A DNA stretch of 64,000 bases from Clarkia xantiana subsp. parviflora (Eukaryota > Streptophyta > Magnoliopsida > Myrtales > Onagraceae): contig JAPTYO010000017.1 in the NCBI GenBank assembly GCA_036873135.1, positions 15,748,001 to 15,812,000 of the forward strand, written 5' to 3'. Each line of letters starts with the position of its first letter. Positions within the stretch are counted from its first letter, which is position 1. The notes beneath the pieces are model-generated. The model did not search any database. It was not told the origin of the DNA and saw only the letters and a program-made list of their open reading frames with translations. Below are positions 46,825 through 58,900 of this stretch, piece after piece. The position numbers and the translations under genes are program-made.

Positions 46825-47229
46825 AGCAAAAAGGGACAAGCTGGACGGATTCAATCTTGACCGTTGAAGACTGAGGGACGGTACAGAAAAGACGTTGGTG
46901 ACGTAAGGAGTACCTTTTTCAGAAAGCAACAGTCACGCTGATGTAAGCATCGTTTCCTTATCCCTAGGCATTTAATGCTACAGTAGCCGAGGAGACCCCT
47001 CGGATTTGGCAACTGCCCATGGGGCCTAGTGGGCCCAAGGCAATCATGAGTAAGAGACTCTGTTATACAACAATCACACACAAGGCAAAAGACTCCGACG
47101 GTGGTATCGGAAGCGATGAAAACAAAGACCTCCGACGGTGGTATCGGAAGGTATGAAAACAAAAACCTCCGACAACGAGGTCAGAAAAGCTGAATTAGAA
47201 GACATGACGAACTGAAAGTCCCCCATGTC

Positions 47230-47240
47230 TTGGGGGCAAA
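47230..47240 (+). other. Polypurine tract of B
   Basis: TTGGGGGCAAA directly before the 3' LTR. Confidence 0.75.
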
Positions 47241-47979
47241 TGATGGGTTCCGATGTAATCGTTAGCCTCGTTAACAGCCAATGGACGGCAAGTAGGTCCA
47301 GTGGGCCTCGTGAAGAGCCTGGAAGGCCCAGAGGCCCAGCACGAAGGGTCCCGATTTTAGCGGTCCCGATATATGAGCTGAATGCTCCCGATGAGCAGCC
47401 TCTGAGTAGGCCCCGATATGCCTTAGTAAAGGCCCCGATAATAAAGCCCCGCAGAGGCTGGACCTGTCCCGCAGAGACTGAAGGTCCTAGGTGGTGATCT
47501 AGAATGAAACAACTCTGGAGTCTCCGACAGGAATCGGGACTGGTGATCAGAGGATAAAAACCGAGAAACCTGCCTACTAGATAGAGTAGTGGAGACGGTT
47601 AGAGATAGAGATAAATCCCCCGAGATACGCGGAGTACGGGTAAGATACGCGGAGCGTGGGGCGAGATATACGGAATCCCTGACGAGATATACGGAATCGT
47701 GGCGAGATACACGGAATCATGGGTAAAACTGCCAGGCGCAGTAACAGGTAACTGAGTAACATCCCCTCCTATATAAAGGAGGAAGTTACCTCAGAAAACC
47801 ATAGGCTAATACGAACTTAGACTTTTGCTTACCACCCCATTGATCACCATACTCATTTAAGCATCGGAGAGGGATTCCTGGTCACCACCCAGGTCATCCC
47901 CTTTTGCAGGATTACGCGGAGCTCAGGAGTCCAAAGCTTTCCGTCAAGGACGTAACGGAGCTTCGCCCGTGATCCAACA
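47241..47979 (+). repeat. 3' LTR of B (739 bp)
   Basis: Partner of 38862-39620, lacking one 20-bp repeat unit. TATATAAA at 47770-47777. Followed by TSD GTGTC. Confidence 0.95.
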
Positions 47980-47984
47980 GTGTC

Positions 47985-48252
47985 CACTTTTTTTTTTGGG
48001 TAGATGGTAAAGATTGAACAAAGACCCTCTTTGCCTTAATTTTCTGTTGGATAATGCATGGCTTTTAGTTTTAGCTAACTAGCGCTGCCAAGCTATACAT
48101 AGAATTAAACTCTGCTCCTCTGCCTCCGTTAATTAGGAAGAAGCTAGTTTTGCAATGAAGATGAAACCAATATCTAGTCGGCCGGTCTCCTCTCCTCTCC
48201 TCTGGTATTTTAATTAATTTCATTCCATCATGAATAATATATATAGCTCCTC
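47985..48252. other. Host spacer between B and the D/C array
   Basis: A T run, then mixed sequence with no gene seen. Confidence 0.45.
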
Positions 48253-48257
48253 AGCAC

Positions 48258-49013
48258 TGTTGGATCACGGGCGAAGCTCCGTTACGTCCTTGACGGAAAG
48301 CTTTGGACTCTTGGGCTCCGCGTTTTCTGCAAAAGGGGATGACCTGGGTGGTGACCCAGAATCCCTCTCCGATGCTTAAATGAGTATATGATCAATGGGG
48401 TTGCAGCAGTAATCTAAGTTCGTATTAGAGAATGTCTTTTATGAGGTAACTTCCTCCTTTATATAGGAGGGGAAGTCACTCAGTTACCTGTGACCGTGGC
48501 CGGCCGTTTTACCCATGATTCCGCATATCTCGCTACGATTCCGTATATCTCGTTCGGGATACCGTATATCTCGCCCCACGCTCCGCGGATCTTGCCCACT
48601 CCGCGTATCTCGGGCACGCCGTGCGTATCTCGGGGGAGTTTATCTATATCTTTAACCTTCTTCCCACTACTCTATCTAGTAGGCGGGTTTCCCGGTCTTA
48701 TCCTCTGATCCCAAGTCTCGACTTCCGTCGGGGACTCCAGAGTTATCTCATTCTAGGTCACCACCCAGGACCCTTTGTCTCACGAGACAGTTCCAGCCTC
48801 TGCGGGGCTTTATTATCGGGGCCTTTACTAAGGCGTATCGGGGCCTGCTCAGAGGCTTCTCGTCGGGAGCATCCAGCTCATATATCGGGACCACTGAAGT
48901 CGGGACCCTTCGTACTGGGCCTCTGAGCCTTCCAGGCTTTTCACGAGGCCCACTGGACCTACTCGCCGTCCATTGGCTGATAACGGGGCTAACGATCACA
49001 TCGGAACCCGTCA
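48258..49013 (-). repeat. Outer left LTR of the array (L1, 756 bp)
   Basis: TGTTGGATC...ACCCGTCA. Contains TTTATATA (TATATAAA on the minus strand) at 48458-48465. Confidence 0.94.
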
Positions 49014-49453
49014 TTTACCCCCAAGACATGGGGGACTTCTAGTTCGTCGTGTCTTCCAGTTCCTGATCTTCTGACCTCGCTGTCGGAGGCTTTTTCGTTC
49101 GTACCTCCCGATATTGCCATCGGAGGCTTTTGCCTTCAGGCCTGTAGATACCTCAATCGGAGGTTTTTGCCTTGCGCGTAATTGTCGTATGACAGAGTTT
49201 CTTACTCATGATTACCTTGGGCCCACTGGACTCTATGGGCAGTTTCCAAATCCGAGGAGACTCCTCGGTTACTGCAGCATTAAATGCTGGGGATTATGAA
49301 ACGACGCTTAAATCGGCGTGACTGTTGCTTTCTGAAAAAGCACTTATTACGTCACCACGTCTCTTCCGTACCGTCCTCTTAATCTCGACGATCAGGATCG
49401 AATCGTTTCATCTTCTGCGGTCAAGATTAAATCCTTCCAGTTGTCTTCTTGCT

Positions 49454-49460
49454 TATAAAA
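49454..49460 (+). promoter_or_regulatory. TATA box of the aORF in D
   Basis: TATAAAA, 173 bp before the ATG at 49627, the same distance as in C. Confidence 0.6.
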
Positions 49461-49626
49461 GCTAAAACCCTGACATTATTCACTTCTTCTTCACCCTCTC
49501 AGTTTCTGGAAGTTCTGCCATTCTCGAATTCGAAGTTTTCTTCTCCAAGGTTCTTCTACTCTTCAAGTGATCCAAGGCCTTCAATCTCCCCGATCCTTCT
49601 TCATCTTCACCAAGCATCCATCGACA

Positions 49627-50900
49627 ATGTCTGGTAAGGTTTCCCTTCTCTGTTCTCGTGATTTGCTAATATTATCCTCTCCTCCTTTCTTGAATTTTTC
49701 TGTCTTTAACCGTTTTTAGACGAGGCTAGTTCTGAGGCTAGGACTCCCTTTACCTTTGAACTTGCTGTTAACGAGATTTCTGAGGCCTCGTATGAGGTTG
49801 CTCTCCGAGAGGGCTACATTACCTCGGATTGGGAACCTCGTTTCCCGTACGAGTCTCAGCCTACCGTCAGGAGGAAGCATATCGTCACGCGTCCTCGAGA
49901 GGGAGAAGTGTTCGTCTCCGCCGGACAGATTAGTGCTGGGATTCGATTCCCCTTCTGCGGGAACCTGGTGGAGATGTGCAACTTCTACAAGACACACCCT
50001 TGTACCTTCTCTCCACACGCCATCCGCGTGTGGAATGCCTTCCAGCTTCTGTGCCTCCGCCAGCAGTGGACGTACAGTCTACTGCTATTCCGCACATTCT
50101 ACGGAATGAAGTGCAATGAGGCTGGTGTTTGATCCTTCTCCCCCCGACTCCCTAAGTGGACAAAGGAGCAACTTTCACGTTTCGGCTGGGATAGCGAGAC
50201 CTGGAAGTTCCACAAGGATCGGGTGCTGATTCGCGACTCGGGGTCTGATAACAGCGGATGGAAGAAGTATTACTTCTTCGTCCAAAACAGCTCTGTCCCA
50301 TGGCCCCGATGGGAGGTCGTGGCGGACCCTGCCCCCAAGCTCGAGGTCTACAGCGAGGATGACCTCAACACACTCCAGCCGGTTCAGCTTTATCGTTGGG
50401 GGGACTCCTTTATACCCCTCGACGCCAACAAGCTTATGGAGAAGGACTTGATTCATATCGGGGTCCGGCTCCTCGATTCTGTTTCCAAGGATTTAGTCAT
50501 CTGGGTAATACTTCTAACCCCCTTGTCTTTTATTTTTGCAGCCAAGAAGGCATCTCTGCTGACTCATCTCATGTTGAAGCAGGGCGAGACTGATGCCGTC
50601 CCAGGTGGCTCTAAGAGGAAGCGAAAGTCGCTGAAGAAGGGCGCTTCCTCTTCTGCTACTCCTTCTGCTGCTCCTCCGACCGAAGAACAGGTCGTGGCCA
50701 AGCGGGCCAGAAGGGAGGAGATAGACCAAGCCTTCGGGGTTACTACCGCCGAGGAAGGTAAGCGTGTCCGTCGTGCTATTAAAAGATATAGAAAGCTGGT
50801 TCCCGAGGAGTTTATCCCCGCTGATCGGGAATCGCGGGTTCGAGAAATCAAATACATCCTTCGAGGAGAAACCCCCCGCGTTCTCAAGGCGGGATACAAC
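49627..50900 (+). pseudogene. aORF of D, nonsense codon and 3' truncation
   Basis: Exon 1 49627-49633, intron 49634-49719 (86 bp), exon 2 from 49720: SEARTPFTF, GEVFVSAGQISAGIRFPF, FSPHAIRVWNAF. A TGA at 50130 replaces the Cys codon of GVCSF found in C; the same frame continues to TGG at about 50504. After the 37-bp GT..CAG gap, AKKASLLTHLMLKQGETD and the basic linker follow until the sequence folds back on itself at 50900. The second half of the aORF and the coiled coil are absent. Confidence 0.8.
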
Positions 50901-50988
50901 CACGAGGGCACCAGACGATTCGACTCTCGAGGTATTGGTTCTTCCCGAAGAAGTTGTAGTATCCCGCCTTGAGAACGCGAGGGGTTTC
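50868..50988. repeat. Foldback duplication at the aORF/primer-site junction of D
   Basis: Forward arm 50868-50900 (GAAACCCCCCGCGTTCTC...) and inverted arm 50953-50988 (...GAGAACGCGAGGGGTTTC) are complementary except for a 3-base insertion and one or two mismatches. The 52-base loop (50901-50952) is itself the inverted copy of the next aORF segment, as comparison with C near 53605-53650 shows. The inverted piece joins the primer site at a shared TTTCCC. Confidence 0.9.
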
Positions 50989-51004
50989 CCACAGACGGCG
51001 TCAA
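50988..51004 (-). other. Primer-binding site of D, one base changed
   Basis: Minus strand TTGACGCCGTCTGTGGG; G to A at position 4 relative to A, B and C. Confidence 0.7.
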
Positions 51005-51759
51005 TGTTGGATCACGGGCGAAGCTCCGTACGTCCTTGACGGAAAGCTTTGGACTCCTGGGCTCCGCGTTTTCTGCAAAAGGGGATGACCTGGGTGGTGA
51101 CCCAGAATCCCTCTCCGATGCTTAAATGAGTATATGATCAATGGGGTGGCAGCAGTAATCTAAGTTCGTATTAGAGAATGTCTTTTCTGAGGTAACTTCC
51201 TCCTTTATATAGGAGGGGAAGTCACTCAGTTACCTGTGACCGTGGCCGGCCGTTTTACCCATGATTCTGCATATCTCGCTACGATTCCGTATATCTCGTT
51301 CGGGATTCCGTATATCTCGCCCCACGCTCCGCGTATCTTGCTCACTCCGCGTATCTCGGGCACGCCCTGCGTATCTTGGGGGAGTTTATCTATATCTTTA
51401 ACCGTCTTCCCACTACTCTATCTAGTAGGCGGGTTTCCCGGTCTTATCCTCTGATCCCAAGTCTCGACTTCCGTCGGGGACTCCAGAGTTATCTCATTCT
51501 AGGTCACCACCCAGGACCCTTTGTCTCACGAGACAGGTCCAGCCTCTGCGGGGCTTTATTATCAGGGCCTTTACTAAGGCGTATCGGGGCCTGCTCAGAG
51601 GCTTCTCGTCGGGAGCATCCAGCTCATATATCGGGACCGCTGAAGTCGGGACCCTTCGTACTGGGCCTCTGAGCCTTCCAGGCTTTTCACGAGGCCCACT
51701 GGACCTACTCTCCGTCCATTGGCTGATAACGGGGCTAACGATCACATCGGAACCCATCA
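51005..51759 (-). repeat. Shared middle LTR (L2, 755 bp)
   Basis: Serves both D and C. One base shorter than L1 and L3 (CTCCGTACG for CTCCGTTACG). TTTATATA at 51204-51211. No flanking duplication. Confidence 0.94.
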
Positions 51760-52199
51760 TTTGCCCCCAAGACATGGGGGACTTCTAGTTCGTCGTGTCT
51801 TCCAGTTCCTGATCTTCTGACCTCGCTGTCGGAGGCTTTTTCGTTCGTACCTCCCGATATTGCCATCGGAGGCTTTTGCCTTCAGGCCTCCAGATACCTC
51901 AATCAGAGGTTTTTGCCTTGCGCGTAATTGTCGTATGACAGAGTTTCTTACTCATGATTACCTTGGGCCCACTGGACTCTATGGGCAGTTTCCAAATCCG
52001 AGGAGACTCCTCGGTTACTGCAGCATTAAATGCCGGGGATTATGAAACGACGCTTAAATCGGCGTGACTGTTGCTTTCTGAAAAAGCACTTATTACGTCG
52101 CCACGTCTCTTCCGTACCGTCCTCTTAATCTCGACGATCAGGATCGAATCGTTTCTTCTTCTGCGGTCAAGATTAAATCCTTCAAGTTGTCTTCTTGCT

Positions 52200-52206
52200 T
52201 ATAAAA
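52200..52206 (+). promoter_or_regulatory. TATA box of the aORF in C
   Basis: TATAAAA, 173 bp before the ATG at 52373. Confidence 0.6.
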
Positions 52207-52372
52207 GCTAAAACCCTGGCATTATTCACTTCTTCTTCACCCTCTCAGTTTCTGGAAGTTCTGCCATTCTCGAATTCGAAGTTTTCTTCTCAAAGGTTCT
52301 TCTGCTCTTCAAGTGATCCAAGGCCTTCAATCTCCCCGATCCTTCTTCATCTTCACCAAGCATCCATCGACA

Positions 52373-55026
52373 ATGTCTGGTAAGGTTTCCCTTCTCTGTT
52401 CTCGTGATTTGCTAATATTATCCTCTCCTCCTTTCTTGAATTTTTCTGTCTGTAACCGTTTTTAGACGAGGCTAGTTCTGAGGCTAGGACTCCTTTTACC
52501 TTTGAACTTGCTGTTAACGAGATTTCCGAGGCCTCGTATGAGGTTGCTCTCCGAGAGGCCTGCATTACCTCGGATTGGGAGCCTCGTTTCCCCTACGAGT
52601 CTCAGCCTACCGTCAGGAGGAAGCATATCGTCACGCATCCTCGAGAGGGAGAAGTGTTCGTCTACGCCGGACAGAATAGTGCTGGGATTCGATTCCCCTT
52701 CTGCGGGAACCTGGAGGAGATGTGCAACTTCTACAAGACACACCCTTGTACCTTCTCTCCACACGCCATCCGCGTGTGGAATGCCTTCCAGCTTTTGTGC
52801 CTCCGCCAGCAGTGGACGTACAGTCTACTGCTCTTCCGCACATTATACGGAATGAAGTGCAATAAGGCTGGTGTTTGCTCCTTCTCCCCCCGACTCCCTA
52901 AGTGGACAAAGGAGCAACTTTCACGTTTCGGCTGGGATAGTGAGATCTGGAAGTTCCACAAGGATCGGGTGCTGATTCGCGACTCGGGTTCTGATAACAG
53001 CGGATGGAAGAAGTATTACTTCTTCGTCCAAAACAGCTCTGTCCCATGGCCCCGATGGGAGGTCGTGGCGGACCCTGCCCCCAAGCTCGAGGTCTACAGC
53101 GAGGATGACCTCAACACACTCCAGCTGGTTCAGCTTTATCGTTGGGGGGACTCCTTCATACCCCTCGATGCCAACAAGCTTATGGAGAAGGACTTGATTC
53201 ATATCGGGGTCTGGCTCCTCGATTATGTTTCCAAGGATTTAGTCATCTAGGTAATACTTCTAACCCCCTTGTCTTTTATTTTTGCAGCCAAGAAGGCATC
53301 TCTGCTGACTCATCTCATGTTGAAGCAGGGCGAGACTGATGCCGTCCTAGGTGGCTCTAAGAGGAAGCGAAAGTCGCTGAAGAAGGGCGCTTCCTCTTCT
53401 GCTACTCCTTCCGCTGCTCCTCCGACCGAAGAACAGGTCGTGGCCAAGTGGGCCAGAAGGGAGGAGATAGACCAAGCCTTCGGGGTTACTACCGCCGAGG
53501 AAGGTAAGCGTGTCCGTCGTGCTATTAAAAGATATAGAAAGCTGGTTCCCGAGGAGTTTATCCCCGCTGATCGGGAATCGCGGGTTCGAGAAATCAAACA
53601 CATCCTTCGGGAAGAACCAATACCTCGAGAGTCGAATTGTCTGGTGCCGTCGTGGTACTCTTCTTGACATTATTCGTCCCGCCACCGCAGGTCCATCGGA
53701 GGCTGTCACTCCGAGGCAGGCTGCTACCCCAGCACGGGCCGCGACTCCAGAGGCGCCGATGCTGGAGGATACCCCGACGGAAGCTCAGTTCCGTCAGGTG
53801 ACTGATTTGGAGGCTTCTCCTTCCTCCGAGGAGCCCAATGAGGGTGGCCTGCTTTTCCGCCGAAAGCCAGGTCAAAGCAGCCTAAGGCCAGCCGTGAGGG
53901 ACGTGTCCCGGAGTCCTCCTCCAGAGCTTCGCATTCCGACTCCCGAGCTTCCTGCCGAGGTGGCTCCTCCGACTGAAGATTCCAGTCATCCCTCCTCTCC
54001 CCGTGGATGAAAATCTTTACAAGATTTTCACCCTCGATCAGGAGACGGTTCCTTGGAACCCGATCGAGTCTCTCCACGGGGTCTCACTCCAACGGGGGGA
54101 TCTTCAGCCTGAATTGGCCCTGCATTTGCTGGCGGGGGTCAATTCCTCCAGCCTTGAAGCGGCCGATCTCCTTGGTGCGGGAGGACATTGAGGAGGAGCT
54201 CCGCGCTATGGCCGTCCGTCGGATGGAGGTAATACTTTACCTTTGCTTTGTTTTCTTCATTGTCTTTGCCTTCGACCATCGGATTCTAATCCTTTTTCCC
54301 CTTTTATCTTAGGAAACCGCGGACCAGCAGCGCTGCTTTGGCCTCATCCTGGCTCTGAAGGGTGCTTTGGAGGAGGTACAAGCCAAGTCGGACCCCGACG
54401 CGTTGGCCAAGCTCCAGGTGGACCTCGACGAGGCCGTGGCGGCCAGGAATAAGATGGCCAAGGAGAAAACTCTCCTTGACGAGATGGCTTCGGGCCTGCT
54501 CAAGCAGGTTCAGGATCACGAGGCTGTCATGCGTCGGGAGCGGAAGATGGTCCAGGCGGATCAGCAGCGGAACGAGTCGGAGAAGAGGCAGCTCATCCAC
54601 GAGAAGGGTGTTCTCGCGGAGGCCAAGGCGGGGCTCGAGGCCAAGCTGGCTGAGGCCAAGGCTCAGGGCCACGAGGAAGGTCGCCTGCAGGGTCGCGAGG
54701 AGGGTCGTCTGCAAGGCCGCGAGGAGTATCGGAATTCTGAAGATTTCAAGGTGGATGCTGTAGGGTTCTCCAAGTCCGAGGTGGAGAACGTCCTGTTCAA
54801 TGCCGTCGAAGAACTCTACACAGCCTACGAGGATTCCATCGACTTCAAGAAGTCCGAGACCCTTGCCCCTTTCGCGGAGAAGTACTTCAACCTCCCCGCG
54901 GAGAGTGAAGAGACTGATGCCGTGGACCCGACTTCCCGGACTGCGAAGCCTTCTGCCCAGGCCCCTCCGAATCTTGCTCCCTCCAACGCTGCTGAGGACC
55001 CGACTTCCAACAAGGACCAACTTTAA
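52373..55026 (+). pseudogene. aORF of C: full-length, frameshifted by a 47-bp deletion
   Basis: Exon 1 52373-52379, intron 52380-52465 (86 bp), exon 2 52466-53249 with GIRFPF, FSPHAIRVWNAF and SVPWPRWEV, ending ...LVI before TAG/GTAATA. After 37 bp, AKKASLLTHLMLKQGETD restarts at 53287. At about 53607 a 47-bp segment present in D's duplicated piece is missing between two CTTCG repeats, shifting the frame; the Pro/Ser linker (PRQAATPARAATPEAP) then follows in another frame. Intron 54229-54312 (84 bp) precedes the coiled-coil exon 54313-55026, including a tandem EEGRLQGREEGRLQGREE, ending SNKDQL. The layout suggests a scaffold- or oligomer-forming protein; this is inference. Confidence 0.8.
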
Positions 55027-55184
55027 CGCTTTTTTTTTAGTCCTTGTAATTTTCCCTCCTTTATCTTTTTGTATCGGAACCTTCAGGCCTTTGAGCCTTT
55101 ATATAAAAAATTTCTTTCATCTGTTTTGGTCCCGATAATCGTTTGCACTTATTTAAAGCGACTTCATACATCCTTCCGATGCTT

Positions 55185-55790
55185 TACTTGAGACTTTACC
55201 ACTTAAGGTTTCTTGTCTACTCGGGATTTCACCACTTAAGGTTTCTTGTCCAAGCCACTTAGTGTAATTTCATGTCTTTTCGTGACATTTTCCTCGGGAT
55301 TTCACCACTTAAGGTTTCTCATCCTTGCCTTTCAAGACAATTCCGTACATCACTTAAGATGATTTAGTTTGCACCTCTTAAGGCTTTTACCGCGCCAAAC
55401 CAGACGACTTTAATCGTACCCCTTAAGGGCTTTTATCGCGCCTAACGAGACGACTTTAATCGTACCCCTTAAGGGCTTTTATCGCGTCCTTCTAGACGAC
55501 TTAATCGTACCCTTTAAAGCTTTTGGCCGCATCATATAGACGACTTACGCGGACCCGTTAGGGCCTTTTCGTACCTAGGCTTTTGGTTGCATCATAAAGA
55601 CGACTTACTCATACCCCGTAAGGCTTTTGTCCGTACCTCGAAAGGCTTTTTGTCGCGCCATAAAGGCGAGTTACTCGTACCTCGTAAGGCTTTTATCGTA
55701 CCTCGGAAGGCTTTTTATCGTACCTCGGAAGGCTTTTTATCTTACCTCGGATGGCTTTTGTCGCGTCCTTCAGAACGTCTTACTAACAGT
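55185..55790. repeat. Minisatellite between aORF and pol of C
   Basis: Repeats of CACTTAAGGTTTCTTGTC, AGACGACTTTAATCGTACCC and TCGTACCTCGGAAGGCTTTT; related to the B array in reverse orientation. Confidence 0.85.
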
Positions 55791-55905
55791 TAGAATAAAT
55801 CTAAAAGCAATTTGATCGGAAGCAACTTCTTTTATTCATAAATAACTCAAAGCTTCGCTTACATCGGATTGATAGATAACTTGCGCCATTCGCAACGACT
55901 TAATA

Positions 55906-58900
55906 TCAAACATGATACTTCTTCAAGTGTTCGCCACTGAAGGAATGTTTCAACGTCTTGCCATCAAGGTCCTCTAGCTTGTACGCATTCGGGGCTGGCA
56001 TCCCTACGATCTTGTAAGGTCCGTCCCATTTTGGCGATAGCTTGTTGATCCGATCTTGATGAACGAACTCGTTCTTCCGGCAGACAAGTTCTCCAACGAA
56101 GAATTGTCGGGACTTGACACGCCGATTATAATATCGGGCTGTTGCCAGACGCATCCGAGCCTGAACTTCGTCAGCCTTCCACCTTTTCTCCTCGAGCAAG
56201 TCTAAGTCTAGACGTCTCAGTTCCTCGTTTGTTAGAGGTTCATAATACCTCCTGCGATGGGACGCCACCGCTATCTCCACGGGGGCAACTGCCTCCGTGC
56301 CATAGACAAGGCCAAACAGAGTCTCCCCTGTTGACTGCTTGGGTGTAGTTCTAACAGCCCACAGCACGTTTTCAAGCTCATCCAGCCAATGGCCTTGCAA
56401 GGCGTAGACTCTCTTCTTCAAGCCATCCATCACGATCTTGTTGGCTGATTCGACTTGGCCATTAGTCTGAGCATGGCGGACGGAAGCTGTCCGATGCTCA
56501 ATGTTTAACTCCTCCAGGTACTCCTTCAACTGAGCCCCATTGAACAGAGGGCCATTATCGCTGATCAACACTCGAGGAACCCCATACCGGGATATGATCT
56601 GAGTTTGAAGGAACTTAAGGATCTGCTGCCCCGTCGTCTTGGCCAACGCCTTAGCCTCTATCCGCTTCGAGAAATAATCGATGGCTACGAGCAAATACTT
56701 GCACTGACCTTTCGCTTGCGGAAGGGGTCCCACCAAGTCAATGCCCTACTGCGCGAAGGGCCAAGCATTCCTGATGGGCATCAAGTCCGCGGCGGGAGCC
56801 ACGATATTTGGAGCGTACCTCTGGCATGCATCACAGGATTGGATCATCGCTGTTGCCTCATTGTTCATCGAAGGCCAATAATAGCCTAGGTTCAATGCTT
56901 TCCTCACGATGGATCGGGCCCCTTCATGACAGGCCGCGACTCCTTCGTGCAGCTCTCTTAGGATGCGATTTGTATCAGGCTCCGCCACGCATTTCAGAAA
57001 AGGCTTTACATGCCCCCTCTTGTATAACTGGTTGTCCACCATCACATAGTCGTTCGCGATTCGACGCAACCTGACAGCTGCCACTTCATCATCGGGAAGT
57101 GCCCCCGTAGTCAGGTATGTGATCATCGGGGTCATCCAGGTGGGTTTCTCTTCTTCCTCCGATCCTGCTTCAATAGCGCAAACCTCCGACGGATCGATGG
57201 TTGAGAGAATTACTCTCTCCAGGAAGTGCACCTTCCGATTCTCCTCAGGGGCCACTCCTAGAGCAAACTTGCTTAAGTCGTCCGCCTCCGCGTTTTCTTC
57301 CCTCGGGATCGCCTCGATATCGAAGCTTTTGAAGCTTCCCTTCAAAGTCTGCACCTCGTGCAAATACTTCCTCATTGTCGGGCTCTTGGCTTCATAGTTC
57401 CCCTGGACTTGATTCACGATCAAGCTGGGATCACATTCACTTTCAAATGATCGACTCCCGTACCCTTGGCAATTTTAAGGCCCGTGATGAGAGCCTCATA
57501 CTCCGCTTCATTGTTGGTGGCCCTAAACGTTAAGGCCAAGGCATATCGCAAGGGTTCGCCTCCACCGGGCGGTATCAATACGAATCCTACCCCCGATCCT
57601 TCTACACTTGATGAACCATCAGTGTACATCTCCCAACTGTTCTCCTCATTTGGCTGTTCTGTTATCGGACCCTGTTCTGCTATCGGGACCTCCATGGTTG
57701 CCCCCTCTGCGGGACCCGTTACTTCCAGAACGGGTGCCGTAGACTCAGCTATAGAATCCGCCAATGCCTGGCCCTTAATAGCGGTTCGCGGAGCAAAATG
57801 AATACGGAACTCCGTAAGCTCGATGGCCCATTTCACCAGTCTCCCCGACGCCTCCGGTCGGTTCAAAAAGTGCTTCAAGGGCTGATTAGTTAACACCGTA
57901 ACCTCGTGGGCATGGAAGTAAGGTCGTAGCTTTCGAGCAGCAACAATCAACGCAAAGAGATACTTCTCAATAGCGGGATAATCCATTTCTGATTTGGCAA
58001 ATGCCTTGCTTACATAATAGACAGGCACTTGGTTGCCCTTGACAATCTTAATCAAAACAGAACTAACAGCAACTTCAGAAACAGCCAAATAGAGATAAAG
58101 CGGCTCGCCTGGAACCGGCTTTGCCAACGGCGGAAGGGTATGGAGGTGTTGCTTGAGTGCTTGGAATGCCTCCTCGCACTTGTCGGACCATTCAAACTTC
58201 TTGTGGGCCCTCAGCACATCAAAAAATGGCATGGCTCTGTCACTCGCCTTGGATAGGAATCGATTCATCGCGGCCAACCGGCCATTCAACACTTGAACCT
58301 CCCGATGATTCTTCGGAGACTGCATCTCTTCGATTGCTCGCAGCTTCTCGGGATTCACCTCGATTCCTCTCTGGCTCACCATGAACCCTAGGAATTTCCC
58401 CGAGTTCACCCCGAAAGCGCACTTGTCCGGGTTCAACCGAACCTGATGAAACTTCATCCGCTCAAACGCCACCGCCAAGTTTTGGACGTGGTCTCCTGCC
58501 TGTCGGGACTTCACCAGCATGTCGTCCACATACGCCTCCATGGTCTTTCCCAGCATGTCTCCGAACAACTTGTTCACCATCCTCTGGTAGGTTGCTCCAG
58601 CATTGATCAGTCCGAAGGGCATTACGTCGTAGTGATAGACGTCACTATCGGCATAGAAGGCCGTATGGGGGGCATCCTCCTTCGCCATCTTGATCTGGTT
58701 GTAACCAGAATAGGCATCCATGAAGCTCAGCAGCTCGTGTCCCGATGTTGCATCCACCAACTGGTCAATCCTCGGGAGCGGGTAGCAATCCTTCGGGCAG
58801 GCCTTGTTCAAGTCGCGGAAATCGACACACATCCGCCACTTCCCATTACTCTTCCTCCAAGACCGGGTTAGCTACCCAAGTCTGGAATCGGAGCTCCTTG

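Larger units (their letters stand above)
38862..47979 (+). mobile_element. Complete Tat-lineage Ty3/Gypsy retrotransposon B, TSD GTGTC
   Basis: LTRs 38862-39620 and 47241-47979; GTGTC at 38857-38861 and 47980-47984. The primer site is at 39621, Gag-Pol 39675-45327, the minisatellite at 45455-46060, a miniature antisense aORF at 46699-46262, and the purine tract at 47230-47240. It belongs to the same subfamily as C and D, which lie in the opposite orientation 278 bp away. LTRs are almost identical except for a 20-bp length difference, so insertion was recent. Confidence 0.96.
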
